A stretch of DNA of 64,000 nucleotides from Enterococcus ureilyticus (GTDB lineage Bacteria; Bacillota; Bacilli; Lactobacillales; Enterococcaceae): assembly GCF_001730315.1 (NCBI RefSeq), contig NZ_MIKC01000006.1, positions 38,996 through 102,995 of the forward strand. Direction: 5' to 3'. Each line of letters begins with the position of its first letter. Position 1 is the first letter of the stretch. The position numbers and the translations under genes were made by a program. The notes under the pieces were generated by a model, which was not told where the DNA came from, ran no database searches, and saw nothing but the letters and a program-made list of their open reading frames with translations. Of the stretch, positions 25,607-34,806 are shown one piece after another.

Positions 25607-25972
25607 TTATTTTAATTCTTTCAATTCGGCTTCAGCATCAGCTAATTGTTTTTGTAGATCTTCAATCCCTTGTTTGCCTACAGCAACACTTTCATCAAAA
25701 TTCGCTTGTATGTCTTCAAACGTATTTTCGGTTGCCATTTGTTCACTTTCTTTTTGGAATTTTTGCATAGTGGCGATTGATTCTTTCATGATTGAGATTT
25801 CTTCCACTAATTCTTGTTTTCTTTTTGCATCTTCTTCGCGTTTTTTTGCTTCTTTTTCAAATTGCTCTTCTGTTTTTGTACTTTCGGAAGTTTTTTTGTC
25901 CCCAGTTGAATTACCACAACCAACAAGAGTCAGCATTGATAAAATAGTTACTGCTACTATTATTTTTTTCAT
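25607..25972 (-). CDS. Small coiled-coil lipoprotein, hypothetical
   Basis: 121 residues: signal peptide with lipobox LVGC (Cys near 19), then a Lys/Glu-rich stretch predicted as coiled coil, ending in a second helix (GIEDLQKQLADAEAELKELK). Strong GGAGAAGG-type site upstream. No family recognised; its target on the outer face of the membrane is unknown. Confidence 0.7.
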   Translation of the reverse strand: MKKIIVAVTILSMLTLVGCGNSTGDKKTSESTKTEEQFEKEAKKREEDAKRKQELVEEISIMKESIATMQKFQKESEQMATENTFEDIQANFDESVAVGKQGIEDLQKQLADAEAELKELK

Positions 25973-26002
25973 TTTTTCCCCTTCTCCCTAACAAATATAA
26001 GA

Positions 26003-26464
26003 TTGAATGATCCCCTAAAAATCTTGAGTTCAACCACTATTAACCGTACCATAAAACATGCGCTCACTCAATCTAAAAATGAACCATTATTTCCGTTTGG
26101 ATATGGATTATCGTACTTTACAGTTGAATATAGCAAACCACAAGTCAGCAGTAAAACAATGGAAGAGGAGCTTCAGGTTACTGTAACGGTGAGAAATAGA
26201 TCGGAACGTACTACTGTGGAAACTGTACAATTGTATGTCCAAGATATGGTGGAATTAGTGGCGCGTCCGGTAAAAGAATTGAAAGCTTTTTAAAAAGTTG
26301 AACTTGCTCCTGATGAGGAAAAAGAAGTTGCTTTTCGATTGACTAGAGAAGACTTGAAGTTCTATACCAAAGAAATGTTTTTTGCAGCAGAATCGGGGAA
26401 ATTTATTGTTTTTGTAGGTGCAAATGTAACAGAGGTACAAGAAGAACGATTCACATTAAGCTAA
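26003..26464 (+). pseudogene. Remnant of a GH3 beta-glucosidase (C-terminal end)
   Basis: The frame contains the conserved NEPLFPFGYGLSY and a fibronectin-III-like tail: RNRSERTTVETVQLYVQD, then VARPVKELKAF, an in-frame TAA at 26291, and on in the same frame KVELAPDEEKEVAF to ESGKFIVFVGANV and a natural stop at 26462. The TAA most likely arose from a Gln or Lys codon. The first 600 or so residues, with the catalytic Asp, are gone. A terminator follows. Confidence 0.85.
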
Positions 26465-26474
26465 ACTTAGAGAA

Positions 26475-26513
26475 AGCCGTAGTTCTGGATATCATCTGGA
26501 GCTACGGTTTTTT
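26475..26513 (+). terminator. Terminator after the GH3 remnant
   Basis: CCGTAG pairs with CTACGG around an 19-nt partly paired loop; T6 follows. Its retention suggests the remnant was once the last gene of a unit. Confidence 0.7.
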
Positions 26514-26574
26514 GTTAACAAGAGCAAATTTGACTTGCAAAAAAAATAGTGCAATGGTACTCTTAATTTCTAAT

Positions 26575-26589
26575 TGAGAATGATTTTCA
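26575..26589. promoter_or_regulatory. Fur box upstream of the iron uptake operon
   Basis: TGAGAATGATTTTCA fits the 7-1-7 Fur consensus TGATAATNATTATCA with two mismatches and continues with a partial third arm (TTTTCA). It lies just downstream of a promoter-like TTGCAA-N17-TACTCT (26535-26563), placing it over the start of transcription, 73 nt before the first gene. Confidence 0.75.
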
Positions 26590-26661
26590 TTTTCAACTGA
26601 AGAGGAATCATCATGATAAGGACGTGTTCGTCCTAAAAAATAAAAGACTAGGAGGAATAAG

Positions 26662-27285
26662 ATGGAGACCTATTCAATCGAACAGATTATAAAAAAACGC
26701 AGAACCATCCGAACCTTGTTGGATCAGGATATTGCTATGAATGTTATAGAGGAATTATTAGAGATTTCTAGCTATGCGCCTTACCATTCAAAAAAAGAAC
26801 CGTGGGAAGTCATTACGGTCAGTGAAGAACAAGAACGGCAATTATTTGTAGAAGAAATCATGAATAGCTATGATCGTTTGGATATCTGGGCGCGATATGA
26901 TCAGCAAAATCTAGCGACTGCTAAAAAAAGAACGCAGGATTATTTCCTAGATGTTCCGTTGACCTTGATTGTAACGGCTCCTATTCATGCAAGTGAAAAA
27001 TTGAACTTAGAAGCGGTCGGTGCAGTTTCAGCATTTATTCAAAATTTTCAACTAGCAGCTTGGTCCAAACAAATCGGTGTCACTTGGCGGACGATTCCTG
27101 TCATTTTCGATGAAGGATTTAAAAAAGCTGTTGGTGTACCAAGCCAGCGACAAATTATCGGCTTACTTGATCTGAGTTTAGTAGATGCCAAAATGAAACT
27201 GCCAACAAGTCGCAGAATCCCAGTAGAAAACTGGACAGCAGGGCTAGCTGAGAAATTAGCAGAGAACGGTGGCAGTAATGAGTAA
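26662..27285 (+). CDS. Nitroreductase-family flavoprotein
   Basis: 207 residues with the nitroreductase FMN fold: KKRRTIRTLLDQDI at the start, SSYAPYHSKKEPWEVITV (about 33-50) and the dimer segment near 130-160. Being first gene of a Fur-box operon and 3 nt from the permease start, it may reduce ferric siderophore or the imported ligand rather than nitro compounds. AGGAGG precedes ATG 26662. Confidence 0.8.
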   Translation: METYSIEQIIKKRRTIRTLLDQDIAMNVIEELLEISSYAPYHSKKEPWEVITVSEEQERQLFVEEIMNSYDRLDIWARYDQQNLATAKKRTQDYFLDVPLTLIVTAPIHASEKLNLEAVGAVSAFIQNFQLAAWSKQIGVTWRTIPVIFDEGFKKAVGVPSQRQIIGLLDLSLVDAKMKLPTSRRIPVENWTAGLAEKLAENGGSNE

Positions 27286-27320
27286 AGTTGATTTTTCAGA
27301 TATACAGGGGGCGTATTTTT

Positions 27321-28412
27321 TTGCAAGTAATGAAGTCAAATGATGCAAGAGTCAAAGCGAAGACACAGCATTATTATCCATTAGTTTTGGTCTGTTTAGT
27401 CCTTTTTATTTTGTTATCCATCATCTATTCTTTGATCAATGGACAGGCGAATATTTCAATTGAGGATATTGTTCAAATTTTATTGAGTAAGGTATCTGGT
27501 GGTAGAGTAGGATCGCTTGATACTATTACAAGTAATTCTGCGGTAAATATTATTTGGTTTGTGCGGACACCGCGTGTGATTTTAGCTGTTTTTGTGGGAA
27601 TGGGACTAGCAATCACTGGAGCTGTAATGCAGGCGGTTGTACAAAATCCATTAGCAGATCCCTATATTTTAGGAATCTCTTCAGGCGCTTCTCTAGGCGC
27701 GACGTTTGCGATTTTGGTCGGTTTTGGAACAGGAAGTATCTTTTCACAGTTTGGATTAGCTTTTGGTGCATTTGTCGGGGCCATGGCAGCGGCTTTTGGC
27801 GTCCTGCTCTTGTCTAGTATAGGTGGACGGATGACGTCTGTAAAATTAGTTTTATCAGGTTCTGTGATTGGCGCTTTATGCAGTTCAATTTCTAGTTTCA
27901 TTGTGTACTTAGCTAATAACGCGGAAGGCATCAAAACAGTGACCTTTTGGGCGATGGGCAGTTTGGCTTCTGCTAGTTGGAATAAACTTGCGATTTTATC
28001 GACGGTTGTTGTATTGATTACTGTTTTCTTTTTATTTCAGCATCGTATCTTGAACGTGATGTTATTAGGCGATGAGGCAGCGATTACGTTGGGTGTTCCT
28101 TTGAGTAAGTATCGACAGCTGTATTTATTATTGGCGGCTCTATTAACAGGTGTGATCGTGGCCTATTCTGGTATGATCGGCTTTGTCGGGCTGATTATTC
28201 CACACATTGTTCGTGGGTTGGTGGGGTCAGATCATAAACGTCTATTGCCGATCGTAGCTTTGTCAGGTTCTCTTTTTATGATTTGGGCGGATGTTCTTTC
28301 AAGAATCTTGATCCCAAGTGTTGAATTACCAATCGGAATCATTACTTCGGTGATCGGAGCGCCATTATTTATCTACATTATTGTCAAAAAAGGCTACAAT
28401 TTCGGAGGCTAG
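27321..28412 (+). CDS. Iron-siderophore ABC transporter permease (FecCD family)
   Basis: About 364 residues, nine to ten membrane helices, with family stretches TPRVILAVFVGMGLAITGAVMQAV, NPLADPYILGISSGAS and GFVGLIIPHIVR. TTG 27321 is preferred because AGGGGG lies 9 nt upstream; ATG 27330 (MKSNDARV) is the alternative. Single permease, so a homodimer is expected. Confidence 0.9.
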   Translation: MQVMKSNDARVKAKTQHYYPLVLVCLVLFILLSIIYSLINGQANISIEDIVQILLSKVSGGRVGSLDTITSNSAVNIIWFVRTPRVILAVFVGMGLAITGAVMQAVVQNPLADPYILGISSGASLGATFAILVGFGTGSIFSQFGLAFGAFVGAMAAAFGVLLLSSIGGRMTSVKLVLSGSVIGALCSSISSFIVYLANNAEGIKTVTFWAMGSLASASWNKLAILSTVVVLITVFFLFQHRILNVMLLGDEAAITLGVPLSKYRQLYLLLAALLTGVIVAYSGMIGFVGLIIPHIVRGLVGSDHKRLLPIVALSGSLFMIWADVLSRILIPSVELPIGIITSVIGAPLFIYIIVKKGYNFGG

Positions 28413-28414
28413 CA

Positions 28415-29191
28415 ATGGAATTACATGTAAAAGATTTAGAAATCCTGATCGGACAAGAAGCAATCGTTAAAAGTATCTCTTTTCAAACACGAAAACAACA
28501 GTTTGTGGGGATCATTGGGGCCAATGGCTGTGGTAAATCAACAATGCTCAAAGGAATTTATAAAGGCATCAAACCTCAAGCAGGTAGTGTCTTTTTAGAT
28601 GAGTTAGATTTACTCGCTGTTTCTGAAAAGAAAGTTGCGCAACAATTAGGCGTCGTCAATCAATTCAATGAGTTGAATTTCGATTTAAGTGTCTATCAAA
28701 TGGTTTTGTTAGGTCGTACGCCGCATAAAAAATTATTAGAATCGGATACACAAGCAGACGTTGAAATCGTGATGGATGCATTAGCCAAAACCAATTTGAC
28801 TAACTATTGTGACCGGAGTTTTTTATCTTTATCTGGCGGTGAAAAACAACGTGTGATTTTAGCACGAACAATTGCACAACAACCTAATTATATGATCTTA
28901 GATGAACCAACGAATCATTTAGATATTCGTTATCAACTGGAAATTTTGAGTTGTGTAAAACAATTGGGTATCGGCGTTTTAGCAGCCCTTCATGATTTGG
29001 AATTAGCCGCTCATTATTGCGATTATATCTATGCAATGAAACAAGGCAAAATTATTGCAGAAGGACAGCCAGAAGCATTATTTACGGCAGAATTGATTGA
29101 AGAAATTTATGGTGTGAAGTGTACGATTTATCAAAACCCTGTGACCAAGCGTTTAGGGTTTGCCTATTCTTTAGGTGAATCACTAATGTAA
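28415..29191 (+). CDS. Iron-siderophore ABC transporter ATPase
   Basis: 258 residues, FepC/FhuC-type: Walker A GANGCGKST, signature LSLSGGEKQRV, Walker B YMILDEPTNHLD, switch His in ALHDLELAA. Begins 2 nt after the permease stop region with GGAGG upstream. Energises uptake together with the permease and the lipoprotein. Confidence 0.93.
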   Translation: MELHVKDLEILIGQEAIVKSISFQTRKQQFVGIIGANGCGKSTMLKGIYKGIKPQAGSVFLDELDLLAVSEKKVAQQLGVVNQFNELNFDLSVYQMVLLGRTPHKKLLESDTQADVEIVMDALAKTNLTNYCDRSFLSLSGGEKQRVILARTIAQQPNYMILDEPTNHLDIRYQLEILSCVKQLGIGVLAALHDLELAAHYCDYIYAMKQGKIIAEGQPEALFTAELIEEIYGVKCTIYQNPVTKRLGFAYSLGESLM

Positions 29192-29216
29192 CAATAAAAG
29201 AAGAGGAAGCGAAAAA

Positions 29217-30224
29217 ATGAAAAAAGCATACATTATTAGTTTATTAGGTGTACTATTTTTAACAGGTTGCAGCCAAACCACTCAACAAACTACAGAAAAA
29301 GGACAAGGCGAAGGCTATCCTGTAACGGTTCAGAATTTTTCTAAGGCCGAAGGCGCAGAAAGCTGGCAAAAAAAAGAGCAGACCTTTGAGAAAACTCCTG
29401 AAAAAGTTCTAGCCAATACGCAACCTGCAGCAGAGTTACTACTTCATTTAGGTTTAAAAGATAAAATCGTTGGTGTAGGTGCTGTTTTCGGAGCGCCAGA
29501 TAAAGAGGTTGAAAAAGAATTTAATCAATTGAATCATTTGTCGACGGATTATATTGGCAAAGAAATGGCATTAAGCGTAGATCCAGATTTAGTTTACGGA
29601 CGAGGCGGTTTATTTGATAACCAAGATTGGGGTGTGGGGACTGTGGACACCCTAAATGATATGGGAATAAAAACATTTGTCTTGAACTCCTCTGTAACAG
29701 GTGGAACTTTTGATTCGATTTATGATGATATCGATAATTTAGGAAAAGTATTCAATGTAGCGGACAAAGCGAACACATTCAAGTCCGAGTTGAAAGAACG
29801 TCAGACAACGCTCAATAAGAAATTAGCTACGATCAAAAATGATCAAACATTTGCCTATCTTCATACCACAGATCCAGAAGAGTTATATGTGTACCCTGCT
29901 CATAATGAAACCTTTTTCAATGATATTTTCAAAATGGTAAAACTAGACAATGTCTTCAAAGCTGAAAAAGGTGAAGTCAGCGTTGAAAAATTAATCGAAA
30001 CAGATCCAGATGTTTTGATTGTAGCAGATTGGGGAACAATGAAAGATGGAATCTCTGGGGAGACGATGATCGATGCAGTATTGAAAAATCAAAAACTTTC
30101 TAGTATGAAAGCTGTTAAAAATAAACAGGTTTATGCTGTGGATTATAATTATATGTTTGGTTATGGTTATCAATCATTAGAGGGAATCGAAAAATTAGCG
30201 GACGAAATGTATCCAGCAAAATAA
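29217..30224 (+). CDS. Iron-siderophore-binding lipoprotein
   Basis: 335 residues. Signal with lipobox FLTGC (Cys near 18), then a FepB/BtuF-type two-lobed receptor: NTQPAAELLLHLGLKDKIVGVG near 60-81 and IETDPDVLIVADWG near 256-270. GAGGAAG precedes ATG 29217. The unusual GAPDKEVEKEFNQLNHL segment resembles the enterococcal/staphylococcal receptors for hydroxamate or catechol siderophores, but the ligand is not fixed by sequence. Confidence 0.88.
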   Translation: MKKAYIISLLGVLFLTGCSQTTQQTTEKGQGEGYPVTVQNFSKAEGAESWQKKEQTFEKTPEKVLANTQPAAELLLHLGLKDKIVGVGAVFGAPDKEVEKEFNQLNHLSTDYIGKEMALSVDPDLVYGRGGLFDNQDWGVGTVDTLNDMGIKTFVLNSSVTGGTFDSIYDDIDNLGKVFNVADKANTFKSELKERQTTLNKKLATIKNDQTFAYLHTTDPEELYVYPAHNETFFNDIFKMVKLDNVFKAEKGEVSVEKLIETDPDVLIVADWGTMKDGISGETMIDAVLKNQKLSSMKAVKNKQVYAVDYNYMFGYGYQSLEGIEKLADEMYPAK

Positions 30225-30315
30225 GTGTTCGATTTTTGATGAAAGTTCTAAAAATAAGTTAATTCCCCAAAATTTAAAGTATCAAATAGAGTATTTTTAC
30301 TTGTATTTTTATGAC

Positions 30316-30366
30316 CTAAAGAAGCGGGCAGTAAACTGATTTTCAGTTTACTGTCCGCTTCTTTAG
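30316..30366. terminator. Bidirectional terminator between iron operon and LysM gene
   Basis: CTAAAGAAGCGG and CCGCTTCTTTAG plus CAGTAAACTG/CAGTTTACTG form a 22-bp stem with one mismatch. It serves two convergent genes. Confidence 0.85.
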
Positions 30367-30413
30367 TGTGTAACTATTTTGATTAAATTAGTTATGTAGG
30401 GGAAAATAGACCG

Positions 30414-30932
30414 CTATTGTAATGATAAGACTTGTCCGATATAAACGGTGGAATCACTTAGATTATTTTTTGTCATTAAATCTTGAAGCGATAGCTTATT
30501 TTTTTCAGCAATAACAGAAAGTGTATCACCAGCTTGAACAGTGTAAGTAGTTGCAGCAGGTGTTTGGACAGGTTCTGTTGAAGGTTCAGTTTGCGTCACA
30601 ACTTCTGATGAGGATGCAGGTGTTTGAACGACTTCACTTGAACTTTCAGTACTCGAACTAGATTCATCTGTTGTACTTACTTGGGACGAGCTTTCGCTAG
30701 CTAAGACGTTTTGTTCCGTATTGTTAGTTACTTGTGCTTTATCAAGTTGGCTAACTTGTTCTTCTATACTGTTTAACTGCTCTTCATGTTTAGAGGTAGC
30801 TTGAACATTTAGAAATAGTAATACACCCAATATAAGCGTATTTATCAGCAATAATAAAATAACGATTACTACAATGGATTTTGACGTAGATGCCGGACGT
30901 TGTTGTTTCCGACGTGAGTATTCTTCTTCCAA
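30414..30932 (-). CDS. Membrane-anchored LysM protein
   Basis: 172 residues: cytoplasmic basic N-terminus, one membrane helix (about 19-42), a short coiled stretch, a 60-residue Ser/Thr/Gln-rich linker, and one LysM domain at the C-terminus (TYTVQAGDTLSVIAEKNK ... YIGQVLSLQ). LysM binds the GlcNAc of peptidoglycan, so the protein bridges membrane and wall. GAGTG lies upstream of ATG 30932. No catalytic domain. About 390 nt upstream (30933-31320) is A/T-rich sequence with no gene that I can see. Confidence 0.8.
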   Translation of the reverse strand: MEEEYSRRKQQRPASTSKSIVVIVILLLLINTLILGVLLFLNVQATSKHEEQLNSIEEQVSQLDKAQVTNNTEQNVLASESSSQVSTTDESSSSTESSSEVVQTPASSSEVVTQTEPSTEPVQTPAATTYTVQAGDTLSVIAEKNKLSLQDLMTKNNLSDSTVYIGQVLSLQ

Positions 30933-31320
30933 AATAGTTTCACTCCTTTCATAACAAATTTATAAGGAAATACTATAAAACAAAGCATTTATAGTATATC
31001 ACAATGTTATAGCTCTCTCAAAGGGGAAAAAAAATAGAGTGACTATTTACTAAAAAGAAATTTGTAAAAAAAGAATATAATAAAATGTAGTGAAAAATAA
31101 AAAAACATTTTATTTCAATCTATACTGATTAATTATAGTTATTATTTCGAAAAAACATATTTTTGTTTTTATCATTTTTAAAAAATAGTTTATTTATTAA
31201 AGGGAATTATTTGTGCTAAAAGCTTGGGAAATCAGAAATTTTAGTCACTCTTTTAACATCTAAATAGCAAAGAAAGGCTAGGATAACAGCCTATTTGATG
31301 AATTACAAGAGTAATTAAAA

Positions 31321-31804
31321 TCAAGCAGAATAGAGCTTTAGTTCTTTTATATTCAAAAAGTTTTGGCAACACAAGGCAATTCCGCTATGAATACTTAAAC
31401 TGACTGAGGTTTTTGATTCTAGAGAAAAGACATACTCTCCTAAGGCTGCTAGATTTGCTGAGACCACGATTCGTTTCTGTTGTAAGGACATGATGACTTC
31501 TCCATCTAAATAAGCAAGTGTTCCTTTCAAATAATCTACACCGATATCAAAAGATAAAATCAATGCAGCTTTTGGATTGAATTGTAGCAAGATCGGTTTT
31601 CTGCCTCCTAGCGTACTAGCATTACCGATTCCAGTTTCAAAAATCAAACCGTCATCCAATAACGTCTTTGTAATAGAAGAGACAGAGGCCTTGTTTAAGC
31701 CAGTTAATACCGCCAGTTTCGCGCGAGAAGTATTTTTATGGTCAATGATTCCTTTTAATATGAGTGATTGATTGATGCATCTGTCATCTGAACGTTTTTT
31801 AAGC
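31321..31804 (-). pseudogene. Broken ROK-family repressor
   Basis: The minus strand encodes the N-terminal HTH of a NagC/XylR-type ROK repressor (INQSLILKGIIDHKNTSR ... AVLTGLNKASVSSITKTLL) and the start of the sugar-kinase-like domain (GGRKPILLQFNPKAALILSFDIGVDY). There is no start codon before the HTH: ATG, GTG and TTG are absent between an upstream TAG and INQS. The end diverges after QQKRIVVSAN and stops 200 residues short. Both ends are damaged, so it is a dead gene. Confidence 0.75.
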
Positions 31805-31893
31805 GTCGTATCATATGCACTTTTAGGGATCGATTGCTATAATGAACTTGAATGACAGGATTCAAATGAGAGAAATTAGAGGAGGAAATCACC

Positions 31894-33225
31894 ATGAAAC
31901 GATTTGATGTAATCATTATCGGTAGCGGACCAGGCGGTATGGCAGCAGCTTATGATCTGGCGGCAGAAGGAAATGAAGTAGCAGTAGTGGAAGCTGATCT
32001 TTGGGGCGGAACTTGCCCAAATCGAGGGTGTGATCCTAAAAAAGTTCTCTATGGAGCGGTTGAAGCGAAAGATAAGCTAGCTCAATTGCAAAATCGTGGG
32101 TTCAGCAGTGTTCCTAAAATCAATTGGGCAGAATTAATGGATTTTAAAGAAACCTTTACGAAACCTGTTCCAACCGAGCAGAAAAAGGGACTAATAAATT
32201 CTGGCATCCAAACGATTACAGGGCGAGCAGTGTTTAAAGACAAGCAAACGATTCTTGTAGAATCAACGGCGTATCAAGCTGATAAATTTATCCTAGCGAC
32301 TGGACAACGACCAGCTATATTAGATATTCCCGGAAAAGAGTATTTCGCTACAAGCACTGATTTTTTGGCAATGAAGGAGCTACCTGAGAAAATCGCGTTT
32401 GTTGGTGGCGGCTATATTTCACTTGAACTAGCAAATATTGCCAATAGTTGCGGCAGTGAGGTTCACTTGCTTCACCATAACGATCGACCATTGAAGGGGT
32501 TTGATGAACCTTTAACACATGAGCTGATTGGAAATCTTGAACAACGAGGAATTTATTTTCATTTTAATGAATCGGCTGAAACAATCACAAAGCAAGAACG
32601 ACAATTTAAAGTTGAGCTGACTAGCCAGGGAAATTTAATCGTCGATCGTGTATTTTGTGCCACGGGCCGAATTCCGAACCTTGAAGATCTGGGATTGGAA
32701 AAAATAGGAGTCGAGTATACACTCAAAGGCGTGAACGTAAATGATCATTTACAAACCACTGTGGAAACTATTTATGCTTTAGGAGACTGCGTACAAAAAA
32801 AAGAACCTAAATTAACACCCGTTTCTAGTTTTGAAGGGAGTTATCTTGCTAAACTTTTCACTGGAAGCATTCAAGGAGCAATTGACTATCCAGCTATCCC
32901 AACCATTATTTTCAGTTCTCCCAAATTAGCACAAGTTGGTTTAACGGATAGCCAAATGATTGCTAATGACAACTATGAAGTGAAAGAGTTAGACTTATCA
33001 CAATGGTTTACGTATAAACATCTCAACGAGTCTTTAGTCAAAGCAAAAATCGTCAGTGAAAAAGCAACTGGATTATTAGTTGGTGCAACCGTTTTAGGGA
33101 ATGAAGCCGATCAATTGATTAATTTGTTTACATTAATGATCAATCAAAAATTAACAGCAAACAAAGTCAATAGTATGATCATGCTTTCTCCGACAGTAGC
33201 CAGTGATTTGAGTTATTTATATTAA
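31894..33225 (+). CDS. Pyridine nucleotide-disulfide oxidoreductase, glutathione-reductase-like
   Basis: 443 residues. FAD-binding GSGPGGMAAAYDLA near 9-22, redox-active pair in GGTCPNRGCDPKK (Cys near 41 and 46), NAD(P)-binding GGGYISLELA near 168-177, and second FAD motif YALGDC near 288-293. The C-terminal interface normally holds HPTxxE with the active-site His; here it reads SPTVASD, so the His-Glu pair is replaced. Substrate therefore uncertain. GAGGAGG precedes ATG 31894. Confidence 0.82.
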   Translation: MKRFDVIIIGSGPGGMAAAYDLAAEGNEVAVVEADLWGGTCPNRGCDPKKVLYGAVEAKDKLAQLQNRGFSSVPKINWAELMDFKETFTKPVPTEQKKGLINSGIQTITGRAVFKDKQTILVESTAYQADKFILATGQRPAILDIPGKEYFATSTDFLAMKELPEKIAFVGGGYISLELANIANSCGSEVHLLHHNDRPLKGFDEPLTHELIGNLEQRGIYFHFNESAETITKQERQFKVELTSQGNLIVDRVFCATGRIPNLEDLGLEKIGVEYTLKGVNVNDHLQTTVETIYALGDCVQKKEPKLTPVSSFEGSYLAKLFTGSIQGAIDYPAIPTIIFSSPKLAQVGLTDSQMIANDNYEVKELDLSQWFTYKHLNESLVKAKIVSEKATGLLVGATVLGNEADQLINLFTLMINQKLTANKVNSMIMLSPTVASDLSYLY

Positions 33226-33229
33226 AGAT

Positions 33230-33272
33230 AAACTGTAAACGAGTAGTTATTAGACTCGTTTACAGTTTTTTT
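33230..33272 (+). terminator. Terminator after the disulfide reductase
   Basis: AAACTGTAAACGAGT pairs perfectly with ACTCGTTTACAGTTT (15 bp) and is followed by T7. Confidence 0.85.
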
Positions 33273-33489
33273 ATTATAATTATAAGAAAAAACATTGACT
33301 TGTAGCAAAGCATAAGCAATAATAAAATAATTATCTTCAAAATTAGAAAATCAGTTCATACATATAATCAATAAATTTTATTTATCAATTACATGAAAAT
33401 AAAGCATTAGATATTATAGGCATTTCTTTTTAAACTATAGATAGTGAAATGTTGAGCAAAGTTAATTTTAAACAATTAGGAGAATAGCG

Positions 33490-34749
33490 ATGGACACAAC
33501 GAAAAAAAACTACAAACCTTTGATCGGTTCTTTATACACAAATTTCATTTTTCAAGGGATGGCAGCGATTATTTTATCTCAAAATCTAAATGCCTTGATG
33601 GATAGTTGGCAAGCAACTGTGCAACAAGTAACGTTAGTGATTAGCGGTATCGGGTTAGGACGCGTCTTGATTTTATATTTTGCAGGGTACTTTTCGGATA
33701 AATTTGGTCGTAAAAAAACAGTTCAGCTTGGTATTATTAGTTATCTGATTTTCTTCATTGGGATTTTGATCAGTCAGAATTATTTACAAGGACTCTTTTT
33801 TGCCCTATTTGCTGGCTTTAGTAATGCCTTTTTAGATACGAGTACCTATCCAACCTTGATGGAGGCTTATCCTAATGAAAAAGATAATAGTTCCCTGAGT
33901 GTATTGAATAAGGCTTTTATTTCTTTGGGGCAATTCATCTTACCCTTGTTGACTCGTTTTATGTTGGATAATGGTATCTATTATGGTCTTGTTTTTATCG
34001 GCTGTGCGTTGGGTCTGTTTCTTAATTTATTGTATATATCTAGACTTGGATTTCCGCAAAGAATAGAAACGGATCTAAGTGAAGCCGCAATAATCAGTGA
34101 AAACGGCCACGATACAGCGGAGAAAAAACCGTTGTTCAAAGTTGAAGGAATTGCGTTATTGGTTTTTAGTTTTACGTGTGTATCTACCTTTAATATTTTT
34201 ATTTTATGGGTGCCATCATTTGCTGAGTCATTGAATCTGATGAATCATTCGAATAGTTTGGTGCTAGTAAGTGCGTATAGCATTGGTTCATTTGCCTCAG
34301 TATTTTTGACGTCTTTGATTGTAAAAAGAGGTGTAGCACCGACTTTATTAATCGTTTGGTGTACGGTGATTTCACTGGTCTTATTAATCGGGATGACGCT
34401 GTTTCCAAGCGTTCCGATGTTTTTAGCAGCGTCAATCGGTATAGGGGTATTCGCAGCTGGAGGGATTTGGCAATTAGGTTTAGCGGTGTTATTAGAGCTA
34501 TTTTCAAAGGGAAAAGGACGAATCACAAGTTATTATTCAATTGCAACGTCTGTTTCGGTCATGGTCATTCCTTATATTACAGGTCAACTGGAAAAAATCA
34601 ATGTCTCTATGATTTTTGGCTTGAACATTGTCTTGACAGCAATTGGTGTAGTTGCAGCTGTGATCATTCGCTATCGCTATAAAAAAGTGACTAGTGAATG
34701 GGAAGCAAACACGGAAGAAATAGTCGCATTAAAAGAAGTCGCTGAATAA
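33490..34749 (+). CDS. MFS transporter
   Basis: 419 residues, twelve hydrophobic helices, MFS signature GYFSDKFGRKKTVQLG near 62-77 and a long charged central loop near 195-220. TTAGGAG precedes ATG 33490. Related proteins import sugars or carboxylates; nothing in the sequence fixes the substrate. Upstream 200 bp are A/T rich with a possible TTGACT-N17-AATAAT promoter near 33296. Confidence 0.8.
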   Translation: MDTTKKNYKPLIGSLYTNFIFQGMAAIILSQNLNALMDSWQATVQQVTLVISGIGLGRVLILYFAGYFSDKFGRKKTVQLGIISYLIFFIGILISQNYLQGLFFALFAGFSNAFLDTSTYPTLMEAYPNEKDNSSLSVLNKAFISLGQFILPLLTRFMLDNGIYYGLVFIGCALGLFLNLLYISRLGFPQRIETDLSEAAIISENGHDTAEKKPLFKVEGIALLVFSFTCVSTFNIFILWVPSFAESLNLMNHSNSLVLVSAYSIGSFASVFLTSLIVKRGVAPTLLIVWCTVISLVLLIGMTLFPSVPMFLAASIGIGVFAAGGIWQLGLAVLLELFSKGKGRITSYYSIATSVSVMVIPYITGQLEKINVSMIFGLNIVLTAIGVVAAVIIRYRYKKVTSEWEANTEEIVALKEVAE

Positions 34750-34750
34750 T

Positions 34751-34804
34751 AGAGAAAAATACAGACGAAGATTAGAAAGGTAAACTTCGTCTGTATTTTC
34801 TCTA
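34751..34804. terminator. Bidirectional terminator between convergent transporter and deacylase genes
   Basis: AATACAGACGAAG pairs with CTTCGTCTGTATT, extended by AGAGAAA/TTTCTCT. Confidence 0.85.
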
Positions 34805-34806
34805 TT

